NCBI GenBank assembly: GCA_026705295.1
Contig: JAPPBA010000129.1
Location: forward strand, 1 to 58,536
Direction of reading: 5' to 3'
Length of the DNA stretch: 58,536 bases
From: Candidatus Palauibacter australiensis
Lineage (GTDB): Bacteria; Gemmatimonadota; Gemmatimonadetes; Palauibacterales; Palauibacteraceae
The position numbers and the translations under genes were made by a program. The notes under the pieces were generated by a model, which was not told where the DNA came from, did not search any database, and was given only the letters and a program-made list of their open reading frames with translations. This document shows positions 36,241 through 45,017 of this stretch, piece by piece (the first letter of the stretch is position 1; each line of letters opens with the position of its first letter).

Positions 36241-37676
36241 GCGTCCGCCTCGGCCAGCAGCGCCGGGTGCACGCGCTCGCGCAGCCTCGTTTCGTGCGCG
36301 GCGTCGTGTTGCGAGACGCCCCGCAGAAACTGATACAGCGTCAATGTCTCGGGGCCGACGCGGGCGCGACGAGCGAGGGCCGCCGCGAGCGGCTCCGGAC
36401 CATCGGCCACCGCGGCCACCGTGACGGCCCTTTCCGCCAAGAAACCGGCGATCCCGGTCTCGAAGCCGTGTTCGCGCGGGTGGGCGCCCGCCGTCCAGTC
36501 CCCGAATACCGGGAGGGTCCCTCCCGGATCGCCGGCGAGCCACCGCTCGACTCGCGGGCGCACGGCGCTCCGCTCGAACTCCGCCAGGTGCGCGGCGTGC
36601 TGTCCCGGCGTCCACGCGGTTCGACGCGCGGCGATGCGCTGCCCCTTCGCTTCGGCCGCCACTCCCGCGGCGCGCGCGGCGGCGAGACGAGCCGGCGCGG
36701 CGCTCAGCCGCGCGAGCAGCGCCGCGCCGTCGGGTCGGCCCGGCGCCGCCGGGTAGCCGCCGTAGCAGGGACGCTCCGGGCCGCCGAAGCGCTCGACCGC
36801 GACACCCAGGAAGCCGTCCGCGCAGTCGAGGTATCGCTCGGCCAGCGCGCGGTCGACGCCCAGCGCATGCATCGCAAGCGCCGTCTTCACCGAGCCGTCC
36901 GTACGGATCAGCGCGCGGCGCGCTTCGCCGCGCGACGCCCCCGTGAGCGTAACGAAAATGCGGAGCCCGCGGTCGACGAGTTTCGCGGATCGCGCGCGCA
37001 GGTCGACCATGAGATTCTCGAACACGCGGCCGCTCCGGATCATCGCCCCGGTGGTGATCGTGTTGAGCACCAGCTTCGTCGCCGTTCCCGCCTTCATGCG
37101 GGTCGAGCCGGCGATGACTTCGGGCCCGACGAGCGGCAGAATGAGGTGGTCCGCGAGTTCCGCGATCTCCGCCGGCGGCGCGGTGCAGCCGAGAAACGCG
37201 GTCCCCGCTCCACGCGACGCGGCCTCCGCCAGCGCCCCAAGGACGTACGGCGTGGTCCCCGATGTCGCGATCCCGAGCACGAGATCCGCGGGCAAGACGC
37301 CGAACGCCCGGACCGCCTCGGCCCCTCCGCTCCGGGAATCCTCCGCCCCCTCGGCGCTCCGCACGAGCGCGCTGGAGCCCCCCGCAATGATCGCCTGCAC
37401 GAGGCCCGGGTCCACGCCGAACGTAGGCGGACACTCCGCCGCATCGAGCACGCCGAGTCGGCCACTCGTCCCGGCCCCGACGTAAACGAGACGCCCGCCG
37501 CGACGGAAGCGTTCCACCACCTCATCGATGACGCGTGCGAGCGCATTCGCCTGCGAGGCGACGGCCTCCGGCACCGCGCGATCCTCCGCCTGTATCGTAC
37601 GGACGATCGTCGCGCTGTCCGCACGATCGATGGCGCGGGTACGCGGGTTGCGGCCTTCGGTCAGGCGGGGATCCAA
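36237..37676 (-). CDS. murQ: N-acetylmuramic acid 6-phosphate etherase fused to a C-terminal DinB-like domain
   Basis: MurQ cleaves the lactyl ether of MurNAc-6-P to GlcNAc-6-P and D-lactate. Residues 1-296 carry a normal MurQ: LTEGRNPRTRAID, the SIS-domain VGAGTSGRLGVLDAAECPPTFG, GSTRMKAGTATKLVLNTITT, and a C-terminal helical part. The family is usually ~300 residues, but this protein has 479. Residues ~316-470 look like a DinB/DinB_2 four-helix bundle: WTPGQHAAHLAEFE, then REHGF, and SQHDAAHETRL, giving H363, H457 and H461 as candidate metal ligands. The TTG start has GAGGA eight bases upstream. It is first in the operon murQ-anmK-nagZ-symporter. Confidence 0.93.
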   Translation of the reverse strand: MDPRLTEGRNPRTRAIDRADSATIVRTIQAEDRAVPEAVASQANALARVIDEVVERFRRGGRLVYVGAGTSGRLGVLDAAECPPTFGVDPGLVQAIIAGGSSALVRSAEGAEDSRSGGAEAVRAFGVLPADLVLGIATSGTTPYVLGALAEAASRGAGTAFLGCTAPPAEIAELADHLILPLVGPEVIAGSTRMKAGTATKLVLNTITTGAMIRSGRVFENLMVDLRARSAKLVDRGLRIFVTLTGASRGEARRALIRTDGSVKTALAMHALGVDRALAERYLDCADGFLGVAVERFGGPERPCYGGYPAAPGRPDGAALLARLSAAPARLAAARAAGVAAEAKGQRIAARRTAWTPGQHAAHLAEFERSAVRPRVERWLAGDPGGTLPVFGDWTAGAHPREHGFETGIAGFLAERAVTVAAVADGPEPLAAALARRARVGPETLTLYQFLRGVSQHDAAHETRLRERVHPALLAEADA

Positions 37677-37829
37677 GCGTCAGGTCCTCACGAGCCATGC
37701 GGTTCGTTGCTGGAGTTCGCGGTGTTCGGGCGCGTATTCTGTTTCTGCAGGCGCCAACGTAGAGGGTTCGCCCGGGGGGCGGGAGTCGCACCGGTTCTGG
37801 CAGTCCGCGGCAAGGGAGAGACGACACAC

Positions 37830-38552
37830 GTGAGTTCAAACCCTCAGACGACGCGGAGCCCCGGGACCGACCTCGTCCTCAGGCGCCTTTCCGAGCGCTT
37901 CGCCGTCCCCGACAAGCCTCGCCTCGCCCCTCTGGACGAACTCGTCCTCACGATCCTCAGCCAGTCGACGACCGACGAGAACCGGGATCGCGCCTGGCGA
38001 ACGCTCGCGGCGCGGTATCCGGCCGAAGACGTTGGAGAGACGGCGGGCGGTGCGTCTCCCGCCGGGCCGATCTCGTGGGAATCCGTGCTTCGAGCCAGGC
38101 CGGCCGAGCTCCACGACGCCGTGCGCGTCGCCGGCCTCGCGAACCAGAAAGCGCCGGCCATCCACGCCGCTCTCGAGCGACTCCGGGACGAGGTGGGGCG
38201 GATCACGCTCGACCACCTCGAGGGAATGGACGATGAGGAGGCGATCGCCTATCTCACGACCTTCCGGGGTGTCGGAGTGAAGACTGCCGCGTGCGTGCTC
38301 TGCTTCTCGCTTCGCCGGCCCGTGCTCCCGGTCGATACGCACGTCCTCCGGATCGCTCGGCGTCTCGCATGGGTCCCGCCGCGGGCTTCGGCAGACCTGA
38401 CCCATACCGCCCTGTCGCGGACCGTCGCGCCCGCCGAGCGCTTCCGCATGCACATGCTGCTCATCACGTTCGGCCGTTCGCTCTGCCGCGCCAGATCCCC
38501 GCGCTGCGGGGAATGCCCTCTCGAGCCCGAGTGTCCCAGAATCGGTGTCTGA
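37830..38552 (+). CDS. Endonuclease III-like HhH-GPD DNA glycosylase
   Basis: 240 residues of the Nth/MutY superfamily. It has the helix-hairpin-helix with catalytic lysine (TFRGVGVKTAACVLCFSL), the catalytic Asp region PVLPVDTHVLRIARRL, and a C-terminal [4Fe-4S] loop with spacing C-x6-C-x2-C-x5-C (CRARSPRCGECPLEPEC). It probably removes oxidised pyrimidines. The overall sequence is more divergent than classic Nth, so I withhold a symbol. The GTG at 37830 has a GGGAGAG site nearby. It is divergent from murQ across a 153-base gap, where I see no convincing promoter. Confidence 0.9.
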   Translation: MSSNPQTTRSPGTDLVLRRLSERFAVPDKPRLAPLDELVLTILSQSTTDENRDRAWRTLAARYPAEDVGETAGGASPAGPISWESVLRARPAELHDAVRVAGLANQKAPAIHAALERLRDEVGRITLDHLEGMDDEEAIAYLTTFRGVGVKTAACVLCFSLRRPVLPVDTHVLRIARRLAWVPPRASADLTHTALSRTVAPAERFRMHMLLITFGRSLCRARSPRCGECPLEPECPRIGV

Positions 38553-38584
38553 CGGGGCGCGCTCGCCGCCGTCGGCTTCCGTCC

Positions 38585-39343
38585 TCAGATGTTCGGAAGT
38601 CCGAACACCAGGGGCTCGTCCAGCCTCAGCCTGAGGATCGTCCCGACCGGGAGCGCCAGCCCTGTTCCATCGACCGCGAGCAGGATGGCGGAACCCTTTA
38701 CGGCTCCTGCCGCAGCGCCCGCGACGGCGCTCCGACGGCCGCCCGCGAGGACGCGGCCCAGATTCAGCCGGGCTGCTCCTCCAGCCGCCGCAGTGCCTCC
38801 CAACCTCGGCATGACCTCCACCACCGACGCCGATATGGGCCAGGATTGTCCGTTGAAGAAGACATCGACGAAGTGGACTTTCACCATCACGCGTCCGACG
38901 TCCCCACCGCCTTCATCGCCTTCCCCGTCGTCGGCTGCGGTCTCGACCGCGGTGATCTCGCCATTGATCAGCGAGTTCAGCGGCACCTGGACCATGTCGT
39001 TCTCGATCAGTGGCCGCGTCACCCCAAACTTCAGGACGTCCCCGGACCGAAGGTCGCCCGTCCGGATCGGATCGATGAGTTCGACCTCGAGTTCCGCGCC
39101 GGCCTGCACCGTCACCATCGTGTAGGTCATCTCCGGCGCGCCGCCCGGCTCGGACACCGCCCCCGCGGCCACAGGCGCAGCCGGCGCTCGCCGCACAGGT
39201 GACGCGGGCGGCGCGTGCTCCGCGGAGGCGTCGTTCGCATCCGCGCCCCCCTCCGCCCCCGGGCCGATTTCCGGCGCGCAGCCCGTGACCATCGCGGTCA
39301 TCCCGCCGAGCGCAACGAGAATCGCTGACGTTGTCCGTTCCAT
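38585..39343 (-). CDS. Putative lipoprotein of unknown function
   Basis: 252 residues. The N-terminus (MERTTSAILVALGGMTAMVTGC) ends in a lipobox-like V-T-G-C with Cys22, so a lipid-anchored protein is likely. An Ala/Pro/Gly-rich linker follows. The folded part has beta segments such as VQAGAELEVELIDPIRTGDLRSGD and PLNSLINGEITAVE, plus an acidic-Gly insertion. Near the C-terminus is a Gly/Ala-rich stretch and PVGTILRLRLDEPL. I recognise only a general resemblance to secreted beta-barrel-like or VirB10-type segments and do not name a family. The ATG has AAGGA upstream. It is divergent from the ABC transporter gene. Confidence 0.72.
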   Translation of the reverse strand: MERTTSAILVALGGMTAMVTGCAPEIGPGAEGGADANDASAEHAPPASPVRRAPAAPVAAGAVSEPGGAPEMTYTMVTVQAGAELEVELIDPIRTGDLRSGDVLKFGVTRPLIENDMVQVPLNSLINGEITAVETAADDGEGDEGGGDVGRVMVKVHFVDVFFNGQSWPISASVVEVMPRLGGTAAAGGAARLNLGRVLAGGRRSAVAGAAAGAVKGSAILLAVDGTGLALPVGTILRLRLDEPLVFGLPNI

Positions 39344-39445
39344 CCTGTTCCTTCCCTCGTGTCGTTGTACGGCCCGCAACCCGCACATACGTTCGAACGG
39401 TGCGCCCCGCAGAATAAACGCCCGGCCGGCTCCCGCGGAGACATC

Positions 39446-41227
39446 TTGAGATCGCTCAGAGCGCTGCTACCCTACTTCCGCCCGTACCGCCTGGGCATCG
39501 CGGCCGGGCTTACGCTCGTGATCGTGAGCAACCTGTTCACGGTCGCTGGCCCATGGGTGCTCAAGATGGCGGTCGACGCGCTTGAAAGGGAACTGCGCTC
39601 CGACCTCATCCTGCGCTACGCTCTCGTGCTCACGGCGATTTCCGTTGTCGCCGGCGCGACGAGATTCTGGATGCGCAAGCTCCTCAACGGGCTGAGCCGC
39701 CGCATGGAGACGGATATCCGGAGCGCCCTCTTCGCGCACCTCCTCAGCCTCCCGCCGCAGTTCTTCGACGCCTGGCGGACCGGCGATCTCGTGAGCCGTG
39801 CGACGAACGACGTGCAGGCGGTCCGCATGGTCGCGGGGCCCGCGATCATGTACGCGGTGAACACCGCCACCGTCGCGACGCTGGCGCTCGGGCTCATGAT
39901 CTGGATCGATCCCATGCTCACGCTCTGGGCGATGATCCCGATGGTCGTCCTCCCCCCCATCGTGTTCATCTTCGGGCGACAGATTCATGAGCGCTTCGAG
40001 AGGATCCAGGCCCAGTTCTCGGAGATCTCCAACTTCGCCCAGGAAAACCTGTCGGGGACCCGCATCGTGAAGGCGTACGTGCGCGAGGAGGCTCAAGCCA
40101 AACGTTTCGAAACCCTCAACCGCGACTACAAGTCGCGCAATCTCTCCCTCGCCCGCGTGTGGGGGCTGTTTCATCCGTCGCTCATGTTCTTCACCGGCGT
40201 CGGCGCGGTCGTCGTACTGTGGTTCGGAGGCGGACAGGTCGTCCGCGGCGCCATCACCCTCGGCGATTTCGTCGCCTTCTCCTTCTACCTCACGATGCTG
40301 ATGTGGCCCATGATCGCCCTCGGCTGGGTCACGAACCTGTTCCAGCGCGGCGCCGCCTCGATGGGCCGCCTCAACGCACTGTTCGACATCGTTCCCGAGG
40401 TCCGCGACCCGGAGTCGCCGGTGTCGCTCACGTCGGTGCGGGGCGCGCTGGAGTTCGACGACGTTACCTTCCGCTATCCGGGGACGGAGCGCGATGTGCT
40501 GCGGGACATCTCCTTCCGTATCGAACCCGGGCAGACGGTCGCCATCGTTGGCGCGACCGCGAGCGGAAAATCCACGTTGGCTGCGCTCATCCCCCGTCTC
40601 TACGACGTGACCGCGGGGACGATTCGTCTGGACGGCGTGGATATCCGGGAACTCGACCTGGGTTCGCTGCGCGACTCGATGGCCTTCGTGCCGCAGGAGC
40701 CGTTCCTGTTCAGCATGCGGCTGAGAACGAACATCGAACTCCTGCGCGGAGAGAAGGATGGGGGGGAGCCGGTCTCGGACGAACTCCGCAGCGCGCTCGC
40801 CGTGTCGCAGCTGGCGAAGACGCTGGCCGTCCTTCCCGACGGGATCGACACGCGCCTGGGCGAACGCGGCATCAACCTCTCCGGCGGACAGAAGCAGAGG
40901 GCCACGCTGGCCCGGGCGGTCCACCGCGACGCGCCGGTGCTCATCCTGGACGACGCCCTGTCGGCGGTGGATTCGGAGACGGAAACCGCGATCCTGGAGG
41001 CGCTGCGGGAATACATGTCCGGGCGCACATCCATCATCGTATCCCACCGCGTGTCGGCGGTGCGCACGGCCGACACGATCCTGGTTCTGGACGATGGACA
41101 CCTCGTCGAACGCGGCAGGCATGAAGATCTGATCGCGGCCGACGGCGCCTACGCGCGCCTGCTTCGCCGCCAACTCGTGGCGGAGGAACTCGAGCGTATC
41201 GAGCAACGGCGGGTCGCAAGCGCCTGA
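39446..41227 (+). CDS. ABC transporter, fused permease-ATPase (exporter type)
   Basis: 593 residues: an N-terminal ABC transmembrane domain (about six helices, residues 1-310) and a C-terminal ATPase with Walker A GATASGKST, signature LSGGQKQR, Walker B VLILDDALSAVD and the switch His in IIVSHRVSAV. This is the MsbA/multidrug-type half-transporter, which works as a homo- or heterodimer. The substrate is unknown; lipids or drugs are typical. The TTG at 39446 has GGAG five bases upstream and gives a normal N-terminus; the GTG at 39359 would add 29 non-homologous residues. Confidence 0.92.
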   Translation: MRSLRALLPYFRPYRLGIAAGLTLVIVSNLFTVAGPWVLKMAVDALERELRSDLILRYALVLTAISVVAGATRFWMRKLLNGLSRRMETDIRSALFAHLLSLPPQFFDAWRTGDLVSRATNDVQAVRMVAGPAIMYAVNTATVATLALGLMIWIDPMLTLWAMIPMVVLPPIVFIFGRQIHERFERIQAQFSEISNFAQENLSGTRIVKAYVREEAQAKRFETLNRDYKSRNLSLARVWGLFHPSLMFFTGVGAVVVLWFGGGQVVRGAITLGDFVAFSFYLTMLMWPMIALGWVTNLFQRGAASMGRLNALFDIVPEVRDPESPVSLTSVRGALEFDDVTFRYPGTERDVLRDISFRIEPGQTVAIVGATASGKSTLAALIPRLYDVTAGTIRLDGVDIRELDLGSLRDSMAFVPQEPFLFSMRLRTNIELLRGEKDGGEPVSDELRSALAVSQLAKTLAVLPDGIDTRLGERGINLSGGQKQRATLARAVHRDAPVLILDDALSAVDSETETAILEALREYMSGRTSIIVSHRVSAVRTADTILVLDDGHLVERGRHEDLIAADGAYARLLRRQLVAEELERIEQRRVASA

Positions 41228-41253
41228 CCGTCACGGCGGGGGCCCGGCCGGGG

Positions 41254-42198
41254 TTACCGGTGCTCCGACCAGAACCCGATCATCTTGTAGGCAAGCTTCG
41301 CGGCGGTGAAGGCCGAGGCCTCCTCGCCCCGCCGCGGGGCGAGTTCCACGATGTCCGCGCCCACGACGTTGCGCTCGCCGAAAACGCGGGAGAGCAGATC
41401 CAGCGCGTCCCACCAGCTTCCGCCCCCGGGCTCCGGCGTGCCGGTGGCCGGCATCAGCGACGGATCGAAGAAGTCGACGTCGAAGGTGATGTAGACGTTC
41501 TCTCCCAGCGCCTTCACCGCCCGCTCGACCCAGCCCGCCCGGCGCATCTCGTGCGCGTACACGACCTCGACCCGGTGTTCGCGGATGATGTCCCGCTCCT
41601 CCCGCGTGAGCGCGCGGATCCCGACCGCCACGATATCCGCCGCATCCGCCCGGTTCCCGCCGTCCGGCCTGTGCTCGAGTACGCGGCGCATGACGCAGGC
41701 ATGATTCCACGGAGAGTCGTGGTGGCGATCCCTCAGGTCGGTGTGCGCATCGAACTGGAGAATCGTGAGGTCGCCGCCGAGCCGGTCCGCCCACGCGACG
41801 GCCGGAGCGCTGGAAATCGAATGTTCCCCGCCCAATCCGATGATGAACCGGTCCCCGGCGGCTTCGAGCAGGTCGTCGTACAGGGCCCGCAGCCTCGCGA
41901 TCGCGGGCTCCGGGCCCACCGTGCCGAGGTCGATGGACGGGAGCGTGCACACGCCGATTTCGTACGGCTCGCGGTCCAACTCCTCGTCATACCACTCGAT
42001 GTAGCGGGACGCCTCGATGATCGCGGCCGGACCGTCGCGCGTGCCCGTCCCCCAGCTCGTCGTCGCTTCGTAGGGGATGGGGAGGATGACGGCGCGCGCC
42101 GCCTCCCAGCGGCACAGCTCAGGCGAGAGATCAAGAAAGTTGTGGCGGTCCGTCCAGGCGTGCTCCGCGAGACTGCGGGGCAGATCTGCCCCGTTCAG
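41254..42198 (-). CDS. speB: Agmatinase-family ureohydrolase with apparent CTG start
   Basis: A manganese ureohydrolase: metal-binding GLGGEHSI, LQFDAHTDLRD and FDVDFFDPSLMPATGTPEPGG are all present. It probably converts agmatine to putrescine and urea, though arginase-like substrates are possible. The homology (WTDRHNFLDL, ILPIPYEATTSWGTGTRDGP) continues upstream of the first ATG/GTG/TTG (TTG at 41979). The frame is open to 42198, where CTG overlaps the fur stop by four bases (CTGA). Start at that CTG gives 314 residues, the normal size; start at 41979 would lose the conserved N-terminal strand. No ribosome site is obvious before either. Confidence 0.88.
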   Translation of the reverse strand: MNGADLPRSLAEHAWTDRHNFLDLSPELCRWEAARAVILPIPYEATTSWGTGTRDGPAAIIEASRYIEWYDEELDREPYEIGVCTLPSIDLGTVGPEPAIARLRALYDDLLEAAGDRFIIGLGGEHSISSAPAVAWADRLGGDLTILQFDAHTDLRDRHHDSPWNHACVMRRVLEHRPDGGNRADAADIVAVGIRALTREERDIIREHRVEVVYAHEMRRAGWVERAVKALGENVYITFDVDFFDPSLMPATGTPEPGGGSWWDALDLLSRVFGERNVVGADIVELAPRRGEEASAFTAAKLAYKMIGFWSEHR

Positions 42199-42641
42199 TG
42201 CAGGCAGTCGGGGCAGTAGCCCTCCAGCTCGAGCCGGTAGCCGACGACGTTGAACGGCGTCATCTCGGCCAGACCCTCCATCCAGTCGCGCGGCCGCAAG
42301 CCTTCGATGTCCTGAACGCGGTCGCAGGAGAGGCAGCGGATATGTTCGTGATCATCCGTTCGGCCATCGTAGCGCGCCGGTCCCACGCCGAGCGAGAGCT
42401 TGCGCGCGACCCCACAGGTCACGAACGCCTCGAGCGCCTTGTAGACCGTGGCGAGGCTGATGTCGGGAATCCGCTCGCGCACCGAGGTGAACACGTCGTC
42501 CGCCGTGGGATGCGAGGACGTGCCGGAGAGCACGCGGTACACGGCCGCGCGCTGGATGGTAAACCGGTGTCCACCGGCTTCCAGAGCACGACGCAACTCT
42601 TCTCGGGACACGCCTCGGCGTGGAGCTTCGGGAGGGCTCAC
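42195..42641 (-). CDS. Fur/PerR-family metalloregulator
   Basis: 148 residues of the Fur family. It has an N-terminal winged helix (FTIQRAAVYRVLSGTSSHPTADDVF and ISLATVYKALEAF) and the metal and structural zinc sites HEHIRCLSCDRV and, at the C-terminus, CPDCLH. The pattern fits Fur or PerR; the metal sensed cannot be told. It has a GTG start. It is read in the same direction as and coupled to the agmatinase gene, which may be an accident of the operon. Confidence 0.9.
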   Translation of the reverse strand: MSPPEAPRRGVSREELRRALEAGGHRFTIQRAAVYRVLSGTSSHPTADDVFTSVRERIPDISLATVYKALEAFVTCGVARKLSLGVGPARYDGRTDDHEHIRCLSCDRVQDIEGLRPRDWMEGLAEMTPFNVVGYRLELEGYCPDCLH

Positions 42642-42709
42642 TTAACCACTACACCGTCGGAAACAGGCCATCTTTCGGCCTTCGCGGCCGATGCTCACGT
42701 CCGCGGAAG

Positions 42710-43159
42710 CTAACGACCCTGTCCGTCGGGATCAACGGAGGCATCCGCTTCCCGCGACTGCTCCAGGAGAGCTTCCCAACGCGCGCCGTCGCCCTCGATC
42801 GGTATGTGACGGACGGCCGCGGGCTGTCCAAGACGCCGCTGCAATCCGGCCACCAGGCCAGGCACGCGGTTCGCCGGCGCCCGTCCGTGCTCCACGACGA
42901 CCTGGTGGGAGGGCGTGCCGTTGGCGGGGATCATGCGGGCGCTGTAGAGGGCGCGCCCGCCGCCCTCGAGGATGCTCGTGAAGAGGAAGAACTCGGAAGA
43001 CTCCTCGACCTGGGGGAGCGGCGGAAACAGCCACACATCTGCGATGCGGGGAGGAGGGATGCGCCGACTGAGGTCGCCGAGCCGAGCCGCGCGAGAACCC
43101 GGATCATCGATGACCCCGTTCCCTGTGTGCGGCATGTCCTTCGTGACTTTCGCGTCCAT
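42710..43159 (-). CDS. Conserved-looking protein of unknown function
   Basis: 149 residues without signal peptide or membrane segment. The segments PPPRIADVWLFPPLP and FFLFTSILEGGGRALYSARMIP suggest a beta-rich fold, followed by a basic C-terminal part (GLQRRLGQPAAVRHIPIEGD). No family recognised. The ATG has a good GGGAGGG ribosome site six bases upstream, and codon use matches the neighbours. It lies between nrnA and fur in the same direction. Confidence 0.7.
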   Translation of the reverse strand: MDAKVTKDMPHTGNGVIDDPGSRAARLGDLSRRIPPPRIADVWLFPPLPQVEESSEFFLFTSILEGGGRALYSARMIPANGTPSHQVVVEHGRAPANRVPGLVAGLQRRLGQPAAVRHIPIEGDGARWEALLEQSREADASVDPDGQGR

Positions 43160-43295
43160 CGCACCCTCCCCGCCGAATCCCCACCCCGAGCCCCGTCACG
43201 GGCAGCCCCGAACGCACGGCACCTCCGCAACATACGCCGAACTCCCGGATCGAGGCAATCCGAAAGAGCCCGTCCACACGCCCGGCCGGTCGCTG

Positions 43296-44330
43296 CTACC
43301 GGTCGTTGCTCGAGGCGACGGCCGCCTCCACGAGCGGGCGCAACGCGTCGAGGACGACCCGTACCGCCTCGTCGAGATCGAGTTCGATGAGGACGCCGGA
43401 AGCCTTCGCGTGTCCGCCGCCGCCGAGGAGTTGCGCGACGCCGGAAACGTCCACCTCCCCGTTCGAACGCAGCGACACCTTCGTCCGACCGCGCGCGAGG
43501 CCGCGGAAGAGGAGTCCGACCTCCATTCCCGCGAGCCGGCGCGGGAATTCGACCAGACCTTCCATGTCCTCGCTTCGCGCACCCGTCCTCGAGAGGGCCC
43601 GGCGATCCAGCGCGATCCAGGCGATGGGGGCGCGAGGATCAACTTCCAGACCCTCGAGAGCCAGCCGCATGAGGGCCAGCCGCCCCCGGCTGTACACGCC
43701 GTACAATTCACGAAACAGCGCACCCGTATCCACCCCCGCCGCCAGCAGTTCGCTCGCGATCGCGTGCGCGCGCGGTGACGTGTTCGAGAAACGGAATGAG
43801 CCGGTATCCGTCGAAATCGCCGTGTAAAGGGCTTCCGCCTCCGTCCGCGTCAATCCCACGTCGTCGAGGGAAAGCAGGTCATAGACCAGTTCGCCCGTTG
43901 CGCAGGCGGAGGAGTCGCGGATCGCCGGTCTCACGAGCGGAGACCCCACGGGCGGGTGATGATCGATCAGGACGCCTCCCGTCCGCTTCGCATGCTCGGG
44001 GAGGCCGCCGAGACGTTTCGGTTCGGCGGTGTCGAGGATGGCGATCGTGTCGGCTCCGTTCAGCGGGTCGGCGGCCGCCGGGTCCTCCTCGACGAGCGCC
44101 GGAATGTCCCTGAGGAGGAACCGGAGCGAGGGCGGCGGCCGGCTCGGGGTGACGATCGTGGCTTCAGCTCCGTGTCGCAGCAGCCGGGATGCGAGCGCAA
44201 CCATGCTGCCGATGCCGTCGCCATCGGGGTTCACGTGGGTTGTGAGCACGACGGACGAGGCGCCGCGCAGGCGGCGCCGGATCGCGTCGAGCGCCTCCGC
44301 GCGAGCCGGCGACATCGGGGAGGCGGTCAA
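43296..44330 (-). CDS. nrnA: DHH/DHHA1 phosphoesterase (NrnA-like oligoribonuclease/pAp phosphatase)
   Basis: 344 residues. The DHH domain has THVNPDGDGIGSMVAL, an AILDTAE motif and the DHHPP segment (GGVLIDHHPPVGSP). The C-terminal DHHA1 domain ends with the GGGGHAKASGV RNA-binding motif. NrnA-like enzymes degrade short RNAs and 3'-phosphoadenosine-5'-phosphate. The TTG at 44330 overlaps the coaE stop by four bases (TTGA); an ATG five codons later is a possible alternative. Confidence 0.9.
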   Translation of the reverse strand: MTASPMSPARAEALDAIRRRLRGASSVVLTTHVNPDGDGIGSMVALASRLLRHGAEATIVTPSRPPPSLRFLLRDIPALVEEDPAAADPLNGADTIAILDTAEPKRLGGLPEHAKRTGGVLIDHHPPVGSPLVRPAIRDSSACATGELVYDLLSLDDVGLTRTEAEALYTAISTDTGSFRFSNTSPRAHAIASELLAAGVDTGALFRELYGVYSRGRLALMRLALEGLEVDPRAPIAWIALDRRALSRTGARSEDMEGLVEFPRRLAGMEVGLLFRGLARGRTKVSLRSNGEVDVSGVAQLLGGGGHAKASGVLIELDLDEAVRVVLDALRPLVEAAVASSNDR

Positions 44331-44956
44331 GACCCGCCCCCGCCGGCCGCCCGCAGGATCTCCCGCCAGAGTCGGCGCGCGGCGACTTCCAGTGCTTCGG
44401 CATCGCCCCGATTGTCGAGCACGCGGTCGGCCCGACGCCGTTTCTCCGAAGCCGCAAGCTGCGCGGCATCTATGGCGGCGAATTCCGCCGCGGTCCAGCC
44501 CCGGGACCCCAACGCTCGCGCCTCGCGCACCGCTCGCGGCGCATCCACGACGACGATCATGTCGTAGTCATCTTCCAGGCCGACCTCGAACAGGAGGGGG
44601 ATTTCCTCGACGATCACGCGCGCGCCAGCCGCCGCCGCTTCGGCGATTCGGCGGGCCCGGAGTTCGCGGATTCCGGCGTGCGAGATCTCCTCGAGGCGTT
44701 CGCGGGCCTGTTCGTCGGCGAAGGCCGCATCCCGGAGCGCGGATCTGTCGATGGCTCCGTCGGGGCCGATGACCCCGCTACCGAACGTTTCGCGGATGCG
44801 GGCGTGTGCGGGGGAACCCGGATGCACGACCTCGCGCGCAAGTTCGTCGGAGTCGATCACGGTGGCGCCCCGGTCCGCCAGGTTGCACGCCAGCGTGCTC
44901 TTGCCGGCGGCCACCGTCCCGGTCAGTCCCACGCGAAACGGCATCGCGCCGTTCAT
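44327..44956 (-). CDS. coaE: Dephospho-CoA kinase
   Basis: 209 residues, the last enzyme of CoA synthesis. P-loop VGLTGTVAAGKSTLACNL (the usual GGIGSGKS varied to GTVAAGKS), DSDELAREVVHPGSPA, IPLLFEVGLEDDYDMIVVVDAP and the DNRGD motif near the C-terminus identify the family. The ATG at 44956 is used; a second ATG four codons later (44944) is as plausible. It is downstream of the IscA-type gene and coupled to nrnA. Confidence 0.93.
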   Translation of the reverse strand: MNGAMPFRVGLTGTVAAGKSTLACNLADRGATVIDSDELAREVVHPGSPAHARIRETFGSGVIGPDGAIDRSALRDAAFADEQARERLEEISHAGIRELRARRIAEAAAAGARVIVEEIPLLFEVGLEDDYDMIVVVDAPRAVREARALGSRGWTAAEFAAIDAAQLAASEKRRRADRVLDNRGDAEALEVAARRLWREILRAAGGGGS

Positions 44957-45017
44957 CCGCTTGCCCGCGCTTTCGGGCGACAACTCGAGGGGCACGGTCG
45001 GCGAGCGCCGGGTCGCG

